From contig JAHENO010000275.1 of NCBI GenBank assembly GCA_018609945.1, positions 1-9,029 on the forward strand: a stretch of 9,029 bases of DNA. Reading direction: 5' to 3'. The stretch comes from Haloarculaceae archaeon (lineage in GTDB: Archaea; Halobacteriota; Halobacteria; Halobacteriales; Haloarculaceae). The position numbers and the translations under genes were made by a program. This document shows, piece by piece, positions 1 to 5,721 of this stretch (positions are counted from its first letter, which is position 1; the number at the start of each line of letters is the position of its first letter). The notes under the pieces are model-generated. The model did not search any database and was not told the DNA's origin. It saw only the letters and a program-made list of their open reading frames with translations.

Positions 1-1
1 C

Positions 2-100
2 TCCTACACAATCTTCGTTCCCGGCGCCCGCGAGGGCCAGACGGTCACCGCCCTCATCGACAGCACCACCGGCGACCTGGCCTTCGCGCGGCTGGTCTGA
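2..100 (+). CDS. C-terminal end of a TRAM-domain protein (partial)
   Basis: This is the last 32 codons of a plus-strand gene entering from the left edge and ending with TGA at 98-100. The visible peptide runs from YTIFVPGA to AFARLV. It matches the second half of a TRAM domain, a small beta-barrel that binds RNA: VPGA, two residues, Gly, two residues, Val, three residues, a branched hydrophobic residue, seven residues, AFA, two residues, Val. That spacing is the same as in the family consensus as I remember it. In haloarchaea the domain occurs in short stand-alone proteins (possible RNA chaperones) and at one end of RNA methyltransferases. Here it ends the protein, which favours a small TRAM protein, but the upstream part is missing. 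The gene is convergent with the tRNA that follows. Confidence 0.62.
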   Translation, partial: SYTIFVPGAREGQTVTALIDSTTGDLAFARLV

Positions 101-133
101 CCTCCTTTATCGAGTCCCTTCGATCGTAGAGAA

Positions 134-209
134 CGGGCACGATGGGATTTGAACCCATGACCGTCGGATTAGAAGTCCGACGCTCTGGTCCGGACTGAGC
201 TACGTGCCC
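134..209 (-). tRNA. tRNA-Arg, anticodon UCU
   Basis: The minus strand folds into a complete 76-base cloverleaf without an intron. The acceptor stem is GGGCACG with CGTGCCC, and the discriminator base is G at 134. The D arm is GCTC/GAGC around a loop containing GG. The anticodon arm is TCGGA/TCCGA around the loop CTTCTAA, giving anticodon TCT (plus-strand positions 171-173), which reads AGA and possibly AGG. The T arm is ATGGG/CCCAT with the loop TTCAAAT. CCA is not encoded, as is usual in archaea. The gene lies 41 bases downstream of the DUF373 stop codon on the same strand and has its own candidate promoter in that gap. Confidence 0.96.
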
Positions 210-233
210 TCACAGGCGGTCCGTGTTGCAGCC

Positions 234-243
234 TGAAAAATCG
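234..243 (-). promoter_or_regulatory. candidate TATA element of tRNA-Arg / 3' end of the DUF373 transcript
   Basis: On the minus strand this reads CGATTTTTCA. Its centre lies about 29 bases before the first base of the mature tRNA, the right distance for a haloarchaeal TATA box. The run of five T residues could equally act as a terminator for the DUF373 gene, whose stop codon is at 251-253. The sequence does not decide between these roles. Confidence 0.35.
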
Positions 244-250
244 GTAGGAA

Positions 251-1336
251 CTACGCGGCCCCGGCGCGCTGCTGGGAGCGGGATTCGGCGATCGCAAACG
301 AGAGCGTGCTCACGACACCCAGGAGCGTCCCGCCGGTCAGTGCGATGGCCATGAACTCCAGTGTGGCCAGACCCAGGAAGAAGGCGCTGACGGCCTGGAG
401 GACGATTGCGATCGCGACCACGTAGAAGGGAGCGTTGAGGTACCGCCACCGGAACTCCCCGGCGAGGTACTCGTCGGTGACCCGGCCGAGGCTGCTCGTG
501 ACGCCCGCGGCGGCGAACCACCTGACCGACCCGTACAGCAGGGCCGCGACGATGTCGAGAACGCCGAGAGCCATCGAACTGTCCGTCTGCGCGGCCTCGA
601 GGGACTGGGCGCCGCTGACCCCCCCGACGACCAGCAGCGCGGCCGCGACGACGTAGGTGATCAGCGTCACGCGGCCGGTGAAGAGGGCCGCCCGCGCGCG
701 GTCGACGGCGGTGTCGAGCCACGCTCCGACGCCGAGTCCCCGGGCGAGGATGTACAGCCCGAGCAGGGCCGAGACGACGCCGAACCCCGTCCCCGGGAAG
801 CCGAGTTCGTTGGCCACGATCGAGAGTGGATAGATGAGCAGGAGAATACCCATCGGGACCAGCAGGGTGCCCCGCGTTTCGGGGTCGTCCAGCACCTGCT
901 TGATGGTGTAGTACATCGATTCGAGATCCTGGGCCTGGCGGACGACCACGCGCTGGACGCCGTCGACGTGGACCCGCGAGCGGATGACCGGGATGACCGA
1001 CTCGTCCTGTGCGCCGTCGGTGACGACCAGCGCCCGGACGTCCTCGCCGGTCGAGAGGCCAGCCAGCACCCGGTCGAGTTCCTGGCCCACCTCCCGGTTC
1101 GCGGCGACGTCGTCCCCCTCACAGCCGGTGACGGCTGCCACCTCGACTGTCTCGTCGTCGATGCTGTCCGCGATATGGATGCCCTCGAACAGGACGTTCA
1201 CGTCGCTGTCCTCGGGGTCCGCGGTGGCGAGTTCGACCGCCGCCGCCTCGACGGCGTCGCGGCCGACCACGGGCGTCTCGACGCCCGTCTTGCGCCCGAG
1301 GTCGTCGTCGAGGTCCACGCACAGCACCAGCAGCAT
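251..1336 (-). CDS. DUF373 family membrane protein
   Basis: A 361-residue protein of the archaeal DUF373 family (COG2237), whose biochemical role is unknown to me. It starts MLLVLCVDLDDDLG, the typical N-terminal signature of this family: a hydrophobic beta strand followed by an Asp cluster (D8, D10-D12) that could bind a metal or nucleotide. Residues 1 to about 150 form a soluble alpha/beta domain with further strands near 47-54 (VNVLFEG) and 101-107 (RALVVTDG). The C-terminal part carries about six predicted membrane helices, near 156-174, 182-203, 222-242, 256-275, 302-322 and 327-349. Length is normal for the family. The ATG at 1336 places a TATA-like element about 27 bases upstream, which fits a leaderless transcript. 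It lies 62 bases downstream of the small membrane-protein gene on the same strand, so the two may be co-transcribed or separately started. Confidence 0.87.
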   Translation of the reverse strand: MLLVLCVDLDDDLGRKTGVETPVVGRDAVEAAAVELATADPEDSDVNVLFEGIHIADSIDDETVEVAAVTGCEGDDVAANREVGQELDRVLAGLSTGEDVRALVVTDGAQDESVIPVIRSRVHVDGVQRVVVRQAQDLESMYYTIKQVLDDPETRGTLLVPMGILLLIYPLSIVANELGFPGTGFGVVSALLGLYILARGLGVGAWLDTAVDRARAALFTGRVTLITYVVAAALLVVGGVSGAQSLEAAQTDSSMALGVLDIVAALLYGSVRWFAAAGVTSSLGRVTDEYLAGEFRWRYLNAPFYVVAIAIVLQAVSAFFLGLATLEFMAIALTGGTLLGVVSTLSFAIAESRSQQRAGAA

Positions 1337-1357
1337 CGGGCAGTGGTACGCTATCCT

Positions 1358-1367
1358 GGTTTATCTG
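1358..1367 (-). promoter_or_regulatory. TATA-like element upstream of the DUF373 gene
   Basis: The minus strand reads CAGATAAACC, an A/T-rich island in GC-rich DNA. It is centred about 27 bases before the ATG at 1336. That spacing predicts transcription starting at or within a few bases of the start codon, the leaderless arrangement common in haloarchaea. Confidence 0.45.
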
Positions 1368-1398
1368 CTTTCGGGCCACCGGGCTCGCGACCCCGCGA

Positions 1399-1626
1399 TC
1401 AGGCACTCGCGTCGACGCCGCGCAAAATGGCGTAGTGCCAGGCAGCCGCCAGGGCCGCCCACACACCGAAGAAGGCGATCACGACCACCGCGCCCCAGAA
1501 GAGGTCGGGACGGGCGGCCCGTGTCCCGTGGAGATACTCGCCCAGCAGGACCGCTACCAGCGGCACGACGAGCAGCGTCCGCGACCACGCCGCAAACCGT
1601 CGCTGGTGGTAGTCCGGATGGGCCAC
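1399..1626 (-). CDS. small two-helix membrane protein, function unknown
   Basis: A 75-residue protein starting with GTG at 1624-1626 (peptide MAHPDYHQRR). It has a basic N-terminus and two predicted membrane helices, near residues 14-33 and 43-66, joined by a short loop containing two Arg and one Asp. No catalytic motif is visible and I do not recognise a named family. Third codon positions are strongly C/G, as in the neighbours, and the hydrophobic pattern is coherent in this frame only, so I regard it as real. It lies upstream of the DUF373 gene on the same strand, which suggests a membrane partner or simply a neighbour. Another reading frame covers much of the same DNA but gives an Arg/Pro-rich, non-haloarchaeal peptide. 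Confidence 0.7.
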   Translation of the reverse strand: MAHPDYHQRRFAAWSRTLLVVPLVAVLLGEYLHGTRAARPDLFWGAVVVIAFFGVWAALAAAWHYAILRGVDASA

Positions 1627-1770
1627 GCCGGTCGGTACGGCTGGCCTGGCCCTAATCGTTCGGCGGCTTTGCGCGACTCCCGCACGGCACTTCTCCCCTT
1701 TCGTTCCCGGCGTCGCTCGCCGTCGTCCCGTGGCCGTCTGTGTTCCGTGCGTCTTTTGTCGGTCCGCGGG

Positions 1771-1784
1771 AAAGAGAGGAGTAG
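1771..1784 (+). promoter_or_regulatory. purine-rich ribosome binding site before the radical SAM gene
   Basis: The sequence AAGAGAGGAGTAG directly precedes the ATG at 1785. Its GAGGAG core is about five bases from the start codon and can pair with the CCUCC tail of archaeal 16S rRNA. Most other starts in this window lack such a site. It supports this ATG as the start and implies a transcript with a short leader. Confidence 0.5.
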
Positions 1785-2837
1785 ATGCACTCGAAGGGCT
1801 GTGAACAGTGTGCCAAGGGCGGCAAGATGGTTCTGTTCGTCTACGGCTACTGCGATCAGCGCGACTGCTTTTACTGCCCGCTGGGCGAGAACCGCAAGAA
1901 CGTCACGCAGGTCTACGCCAACGAGCGGCCCGTCGAGTGCGACCAAGACATCGTCGAGGAGGCAAAGCGCATGGACGCACTGGGGTCGTCCATCACCGGC
2001 GGCGAACCACAGGAAGTGATGGACCGCACCTGCCGGTATCTCTCCCTGCTCAAAGACGAGTTCGGCGACGACCATCACACCCACCTCTATACGGGCATCA
2101 CCGGCGGGCGCGAGAACATGCGCCGCCTCGCCGAGGCCGGCCTCGACGAGATCCGTTTTCACCCGCCCTTCGAACAGTGGGGCGAGTTGCATGGAACCGA
2201 GTGGGAGGACATCCTCTACATCGCCCGCGAGGAGGGACTCACGCCGGCCTTCGAGATACCCGGCATCCGCGCCGAGGAGGAGTTCCTCGACTTCCTCGAC
2301 GAAGGTGCTGCCGACTTCTGTAACATCAACGAATTCGAGATGAGCGACGGCAACTTCCGCCGGATGCAGGAGGAAGGCTACGAGCGCCGCGAGGGCCACA
2401 TGAGCGCGGTCGAGGGGAGCCACGAGATACTGGAGGTGATGGGCGACCACCCGAAGGTCTACTTCTGTACCTCGGTGTTCAAGGACGCCGCCCAGCACCG
2501 CAACCGCCTCAAGCGGATGGCCCGCAACGTCCGCCGGCCCTTCGACGAGGTGACCGACGACGGCACCCTCGTCTACGGGAAGGCGTGGGTCGAGGCCGCC
2601 CACCTCACCGACCTCGGGGTGCCCGCCGAGTACTACACCGAAAAGAGCGAACACGTCGAACTCGCGTGGTGGCTCCTGGAGGAGATGGTCGCCGAGGGGG
2701 ACCTCCCGGAGGGCGAGGTCGTCGAGCAGTATCCCACCGTCGAGGGAACCGTCGTCGAACGGACGCCCGTCGCTCCTGCCGACGCGGCCGCGGAGAACGA
2801 CCCCGAACGCGAGCACGAACCCGCGTCTGCGGACTGA
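1785..2837 (+). CDS. radical SAM protein of the COG2108 type
   Basis: A 350-residue protein related to the archaeal group annotated as similar to pyruvate formate-lyase activating enzymes (COG2108); its substrate is unknown to me. The cluster-binding motif near the N-terminus is C23-x4-C28-x2-C31 (GYCDQRDCFYC), one residue longer in the first gap than the usual CX3CX2C. Residues 72-75 are GGEP, the S-adenosylmethionine-binding motif. An extra CxxC pair (C6, C9) comes before the cluster motif. Residues 100-250 show the repeating strand-helix pattern of a partial TIM barrel, for example HLYTG (94-98), EIRFHPPF and FEIPG. The last 50 residues are Glu/Ala-rich and probably disordered. The start at 1785 is supported by a GAGGAG site. 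The gene is followed closely by a 98-residue gene, with a long palindrome filling the gap. Confidence 0.83.
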   Translation: MHSKGCEQCAKGGKMVLFVYGYCDQRDCFYCPLGENRKNVTQVYANERPVECDQDIVEEAKRMDALGSSITGGEPQEVMDRTCRYLSLLKDEFGDDHHTHLYTGITGGRENMRRLAEAGLDEIRFHPPFEQWGELHGTEWEDILYIAREEGLTPAFEIPGIRAEEEFLDFLDEGAADFCNINEFEMSDGNFRRMQEEGYERREGHMSAVEGSHEILEVMGDHPKVYFCTSVFKDAAQHRNRLKRMARNVRRPFDEVTDDGTLVYGKAWVEAAHLTDLGVPAEYYTEKSEHVELAWWLLEEMVAEGDLPEGEVVEQYPTVEGTVVERTPVAPADAAAENDPEREHEPASAD

Positions 2838-2838
2838 T

Positions 2839-2916
2839 AATGACCGCTGTAGCTATTTTCCAGGCCGACCGCACGACGTCGTGCGGTCGATCCGGTACTG
2901 AACTACAGCGGTCATT
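2839..2916. repeat. 78-base nested, in-register imperfect palindrome
   Basis: The outer arms 2839-2852 (AATGACCGCTGTAG) and 2903-2916 (CTACAGCGGTCATT) are perfect 14-base inverted repeats. The core 2866-2889 is a perfect 24-base palindrome with half-site CGACCGCACGAC. Both share the same centre (between 2877 and 2878), and the 13-base segments between arms and core still pair at about five of 13 positions plus one G-T, without gaps. The element begins two bases after the radical SAM stop codon and ends eight bases before the next ATG, so it fills the intergenic space. It could be a small foldback or MITE-like element, a long intercistronic RNA hairpin that protects or ends the upstream message, or a dyad for a DNA-binding protein. 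No flanking target duplication is obvious. Confidence 0.9.
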
Positions 2917-2923
2917 GTGAGGG

Positions 2924-3220
2924 ATGTACCTCTCCCACCCCGTCCGGCGCATCCGCGACGATCCCATCGACGGCGAGGAGGTAACACTCCGGGTGACCGC
3001 GGTCGACGCCGAGCGCGCCGACGCTCTCGCCGAACGACTCGCGAGCGTCGGCACCGTCGAGGAACGACTCCGGTTCGGGGGTATTCGGGTGACTGTCCAG
3101 CAGGAGCGCGTCGCCGACGTCTGTGCGCTGTCGGGCATCGAGGCCGTCGAGACCGACAGCACCGTCACCATCGACGCCGGTGACGCCGGTGAGGACGTCA
3201 CCCTCGACGGGACCGAGTGA
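2924..3220 (+). CDS. small protein with an I9-inhibitor-like pattern, function unknown
   Basis: A 98-residue acidic protein with a usable ATG at 2924, preceded directly by GTGAGGG, a weak ribosome-binding match. I do not recognise a named family. The visible order is strand (VTLRVTAV, about 20-27), helix (ERADALAERLASVG), strand, strand (GIRVTV, about 53-58), helix (QERVADVCALSGI), strand ending AVETDSTVTI. This beta-alpha-beta-beta-alpha-beta order, with an ending like V-x-x-V-x-x-D-x-x-V, resembles the peptidase inhibitor I9 / subtilisin propeptide fold, but also ordinary ferredoxin-like or ACT-like domains. There is no signal peptide or membrane segment. It lies 86 bases after the radical SAM gene on the same strand. 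No TATA-like element is visible at the usual distance, so it is probably read from the upstream transcript through the palindrome. Confidence 0.72.
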   Translation: MYLSHPVRRIRDDPIDGEEVTLRVTAVDAERADALAERLASVGTVEERLRFGGIRVTVQQERVADVCALSGIEAVETDSTVTIDAGDAGEDVTLDGTE

Positions 3221-3403
3221 GGGCTGCCAGCGTCGGCGCCGGCACGCAACCGCGGCACGGATTTGAGACCGTCGAGCAGTCCCATGCATTCCGCTCGACT
3301 CCCGAATTCCTTGGAGGCTCTTGCTTGATCCGGTGAAACAGTCAGCAAGCGTGCGATATCGTGGTCTGTTGGTCTGCAAGACCGCGAGCGCTTGTTCGGC
3401 ACA
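3221..3403. other. gene-free interval between convergent genes
   Basis: These 183 bases separate the ends of the 98-residue gene (+) and the three-helix membrane gene (-). The only structure I see is a short perfect hairpin at 3371-3383 (GGTCT, GCA, AGACC), which lies just beyond the stop of the minus-strand gene. There is no long T-tract on either strand. Base composition becomes less GC-rich from about 3240 onward. Confidence 0.5.
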
Positions 3404-3772
3404 CTACGTCGTCTCGGGCTGGGGAGTCGTCGGGGTGCCGAGCATCCAGAGATAGACCTTGGCACTGACATACCCCACGAGGACCGCGACGAAGAGGAGG
3501 AACGGATAGATCGCAACGACCTCGACCCAGCTAATGTCGAGAGAACGAACGAGTTCGAAGCGTCTCGTGACGATACCCATCCAGGCGACGTACAGAAAGT
3601 ACGTCACCGACAGTGAGACACCGCTCGCGATGAAACTCCACGTCGACTTCTCGAACTGCGTCATGTCCGTCTCGACGTTAGTGGTGTAGAGTGCCGTTTG
3701 CAAACTGATGAATCCCGGCACCAGACAGAGGACCGTGTAGATGGCATTGACCGCGAGGTCGGGGAACGCCAT
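3404..3772 (-). CDS. three-helix membrane protein, function unknown
   Basis: A 122-residue protein read from the ATG at 3772 (MAFPDLAVNAIYTV). The frame is open to an ATG at 3904, but that extension would add a Gly/Pro/Arg-rich stretch unlike a haloarchaeal N-terminus, so I use the inner start. Predicted membrane helices lie near residues 8-29, 45-68 and 83-110. The first contains the motif LVPGFISLQ, and an ExSxWS motif (E41-S46) precedes the second. This layout is reminiscent of DUF6338-type membrane proteins, a tentative comparison from memory. The tail is Thr/Pro-rich. The gene is less GC-rich than its neighbours and uses more A/T-ending codons, which hints at horizontal acquisition. It stands alone, with an AT-rich putative promoter near 3880-3915. 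Confidence 0.7.
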   Translation of the reverse strand: MAFPDLAVNAIYTVLCLVPGFISLQTALYTTNVETDMTQFEKSTWSFIASGVSLSVTYFLYVAWMGIVTRRFELVRSLDISWVEVVAIYPFLLFVAVLVGYVSAKVYLWMLGTPTTPQPETT

Positions 3773-3875
3773 GTCTCTAGCCGGTGGCGGCCCCCTGCCA
3801 CCGGTCGACAACCCGGGTCGGATCGAGGTGACTCGAGCGCGAAACCTCTCCGTTCCATTCTGGAGTTCCCATGGC

Positions 3876-3917
3876 TGAATTAACGGTTTGTTGTATGTTA
3901 ACAATTATTATCGGCGT
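3876..3917 (-). promoter_or_regulatory. AT-rich putative promoter region of the three-helix gene
   Basis: This is the most AT-rich short stretch in the left half. On the minus strand it contains ATAATAATTGTTAACATACA and then GTTAATTC. It includes the 8-base palindrome TGTTAACA at 3896-3903. A TATA-type start here would give the gene at 3772 a leader of roughly 80-100 bases, unlike the leaderless genes nearby. No TATA-like element lies 27 bases before 3772. Confidence 0.4.
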
Positions 3918-4013
3918 TTGACAGGAGAGCTTCCGTCCGTCGCGGAGACGCTGCTGGGTGGACGGGCTCCTGGTGTCCTCTTTGTCGGGGTCTCCCCCTG
4001 CCGAAACCCCCGG

Positions 4014-4970
4014 TCAGTAACTGTCGATGTCGGTCCCGACCGAGCAGACGTACTCGCCGGTCGCGACCTGGGGAAGCCGGCGGGACCGCCAGAAGATGCC
4101 CGACGAGTTGGCCGTCACCTCGGCCTTCGTTTCGCCGAAGACGTCGGTCACCTCGAACAGCGTCTGACCGGACGAGACGCGCTCGCCCAGTTCGGCCTCG
4201 AAGTCGACCAGCCCGCCGGTCGGGGAGCCGTACTGCTCGAACCCGGAGGCGCGGGTCTGCCGCCGTGTCGTGACCGTCCCCTCGAGGAAGCCGTAGTACC
4301 GCAGGACGTTGAACACGCCCTCGACGCCGACGCGGACGCTCTCGGCGTCCCAGCCGACGCTGCCACCCAGTTCGGGATCGACCGTCGGCACGCCCTCGTC
4401 GGGACCGGCGCGGGCGAGCTGGCCGTCCGGGCCCTTCTGGTCGAGCACGTACCCGCAGTCGAACACTTTCGCGAGTTCGAGACACTCGTCGTGCAGGCGG
4501 TGCCGGCTCCCGCACCGCACCCGGACCTCCTCGATCATCCGCGAGGTCGACCCCTGGTGGAGGTCCAGCGCGATGTCGGCCTCGCTCGCGGCCGCGAAGG
4601 TGGCCGCCGCGATGCGCTCGGAGGTCGTGCCCGACTCGTCGCCGGGGTAGGCGCGGTTGAGCTTGGTGTCGTCGATGGGGTTGCGGTGTTCGGCAATCTG
4701 GTAGGCGTAGTAGTTGGTGACGCCGACGACGACCACCGTCCCGGCCAGTTCGGTGGGGTCGAGCCGCGGGACCACCCGCCGGACGACGCCGACGCCGTTG
4801 AGTTCGTCGCCGTCGCTCGCGGCCTGGACGTAGAGGGTCTTGCCGTCGCGGGCACCGTTGACGACGGCGACCGGGAGGCCGACCGTGGTGCCGTCCCGCG
4901 TCTCTCCGATCTCCAGGCGGCCGGTGTCGACCTCGCCGGGGGCTGCACGCGCCGTCCCGAGATTCGCCAT
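4014..4970 (-). CDS. succinylglutamate desuccinylase/aspartoacylase-like hydrolase (M14 fold)
   Basis: A 318-residue protein of the AstE/AspA superfamily (COG3608 type), zinc-dependent enzymes that remove acyl groups from amino acids or related compounds. The exact substrate is not readable from the sequence. Family landmarks are DGDELNG (53-59), DDTKLNRAYPGD (100-111, with the substrate-binding Arg106) and DLHQGS (136-141, with zinc ligand His138). The first zinc-ligand motif is normally HGDE; here the His is replaced by Asp53, while Glu56 is kept. Residues about 235-318 form the C-terminal beta-barrel domain of the family, including GGLVDFEAELGERVSSGQTL-like turns. Length is normal. The ATG at 4970 has a TATA-like element about 28 bases upstream, indicating a leaderless message. 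The gene is divergent from the small membrane-protein gene at 5082. Confidence 0.85.
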   Translation of the reverse strand: MANLGTARAAPGEVDTGRLEIGETRDGTTVGLPVAVVNGARDGKTLYVQAASDGDELNGVGVVRRVVPRLDPTELAGTVVVVGVTNYYAYQIAEHRNPIDDTKLNRAYPGDESGTTSERIAAATFAAASEADIALDLHQGSTSRMIEEVRVRCGSRHRLHDECLELAKVFDCGYVLDQKGPDGQLARAGPDEGVPTVDPELGGSVGWDAESVRVGVEGVFNVLRYYGFLEGTVTTRRQTRASGFEQYGSPTGGLVDFEAELGERVSSGQTLFEVTDVFGETKAEVTANSSGIFWRSRRLPQVATGEYVCSVGTDIDSY

Positions 4971-4993
4971 TATGCGTAGTGGGCGGCCCCGTC

Positions 4994-5003
4994 CGCTTTA
5001 GGA
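4994..5003 (-). promoter_or_regulatory. TATA-like element upstream of the hydrolase gene
   Basis: The minus strand reads TCCTAAAGCG here, centred about 28 bases before the ATG at 4970, in otherwise GC-rich DNA. It is a weak match but its position agrees with the leaderless starts seen elsewhere in the window. It shares the 111-base divergent gap with the gene at 5082. Confidence 0.38.
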
Positions 5004-5081
5004 CTTCGATACCGACCGAATCTGTCGCCACATCGTCCCGAGACCGACGCGACTATTGCCGTCCCGTCCCGACGTGACAGT

Positions 5082-5342
5082 GTGTCAGAGCGCGAGGACT
5101 CCGGCGGTCGGGCGGCGCTCGTGGCGGCGCTCCGCGTCCGCCAGAACGCGAAACGGGGGCTCGCCACGGGCGTCCTCGTCGCCGGCGTCGTGTTCCTCGT
5201 GTTCGTCGTCCTCCCGTCCGGAACCGTCCGGCCGACGGCCTACTACGGCGCGCTGGCGTTCGTCCTCGCGATGGCGGTGGCCGGCCTCGCGACCGGCCTC
5301 TTCGTCGCCGTGCGGGCCTACCGCCTCACGCGGGAGCTGTAG
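5082..5342 (+). CDS. small two-helix membrane protein, function unknown
   Basis: An 86-residue protein starting with GTG at 5082 (MSEREDSGGRAALVAALRVRQNA on translation). A short hydrophilic N-terminus and an amphipathic, Arg-containing segment (LRVRQNAKR) precede two predicted membrane helices, near 26-46 and 54-78. They are joined by a short loop, PSGTVRPTAYY. The C-terminus RLTREL is basic-acidic and probably cytoplasmic. No catalytic motif is visible and I do not assign a family, although small membrane proteins of this form are common in haloarchaea. A weak A/T-rich patch, GACTATTG at 5051-5058, lies about 27 bases before the GTG, consistent with leaderless transcription and with this start. 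It is divergent from the hydrolase gene. Confidence 0.74.
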   Translation: MSEREDSGGRAALVAALRVRQNAKRGLATGVLVAGVVFLVFVVLPSGTVRPTAYYGALAFVLAMAVAGLATGLFVAVRAYRLTREL

Positions 5343-5407
5343 CGGCCGCCCGGGCGTGGCCCGCGTCGGCCGCGTCCACGAATGCCCTCACGAGACGCGA
5401 GACAACA

Positions 5408-5417
5408 CAATACCTTT
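5408..5417 (+). promoter_or_regulatory. TATA-like element upstream of the 85-residue membrane gene
   Basis: CAATACCTTT is an A/T-rich patch centred about 30 bases before the ATG at 5443. The position favours that ATG over the in-frame ATG at 5419, which would overlap the promoter. Confidence 0.42.
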
Positions 5418-5442
5418 GATGGGGCTCCGTGTACCACCCCGT

Positions 5443-5700
5443 ATGGACTCGCGCACTATCGCGTACGCTCTCTACGGCTGGGTCGTGGTCGCAGCCGTCA
5501 CCGGGAGCGTTCTCATCGTCTTCGGGACCACGCTCATGGCCCGGATCGGGACCGTGATAATCATTCTCGGCCTGATCAGCCTCATGCCCGCGTTCAGCTT
5601 CCTCTGGTGGGAGGACAGCTCGGAGGAGTCGGACGAGTCCGCGAGGGCCGCCGATTCGGTCGAGGTGATCGACGCGACCGACGAGGGAGAGACGTCGTAG
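5443..5700 (+). CDS. small two-helix membrane protein with acidic tail
   Basis: An 85-residue protein. Two predicted membrane helices lie near residues 7-29 and 33-56 with only a short turn between them (TTLMARIG), making a hairpin. The second helix ends in FSFLWWED. The remaining 28 residues are strongly acidic and Ser-rich (SSEESDES, then VEVIDATDEGETS), as expected for a cytoplasmic tail in a high-salt cell. No family is recognised. I choose the ATG at 5443 over the in-frame ATG at 5419 because a TATA-like patch sits about 30 bases before it and the extra residues GLRVPPR are not membrane-like. Its stop codon is 21 bases from the stop of the convergent PhoU/TrkA-C gene. Confidence 0.74.
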   Translation: MDSRTIAYALYGWVVVAAVTGSVLIVFGTTLMARIGTVIIILGLISLMPAFSFLWWEDSSEESDESARAADSVEVIDATDEGETS

Positions 5701-5721
5701 GCCCGCGACGCGCGGCGGTTC

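Noticed and set aside
1554..2816. 420-residue minus-strand open frame opposite the radical SAM gene
   Set aside because: It mirrors the third-position bias of the radical SAM gene, whose motifs are intact on the plus strand; the product has no recognisable domain.
2839..2916. Palindrome as a complete insertion sequence or CRISPR-type repeat
   Set aside because: There is no coding capacity, no obvious target duplication at the ends and no tandem copies in the window, so only a small palindromic element is supported.
3371..3383. Short hairpin as a bacterial-type terminator
   Set aside because: The stem is only five base pairs with no T-tract; in archaea this is weak evidence, so it is mentioned only within the intergenic entry.
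3773..3904. Longer start for the three-helix membrane protein
   Set aside because: The added 44 residues are Arg/Gly/Pro-rich without structure and begin inside the AT-rich putative promoter.
3888..4979. 363-residue plus-strand open frame opposite the hydrolase gene
   Set aside because: It is the complementary shadow of a well-supported hydrolase and shows no family features.
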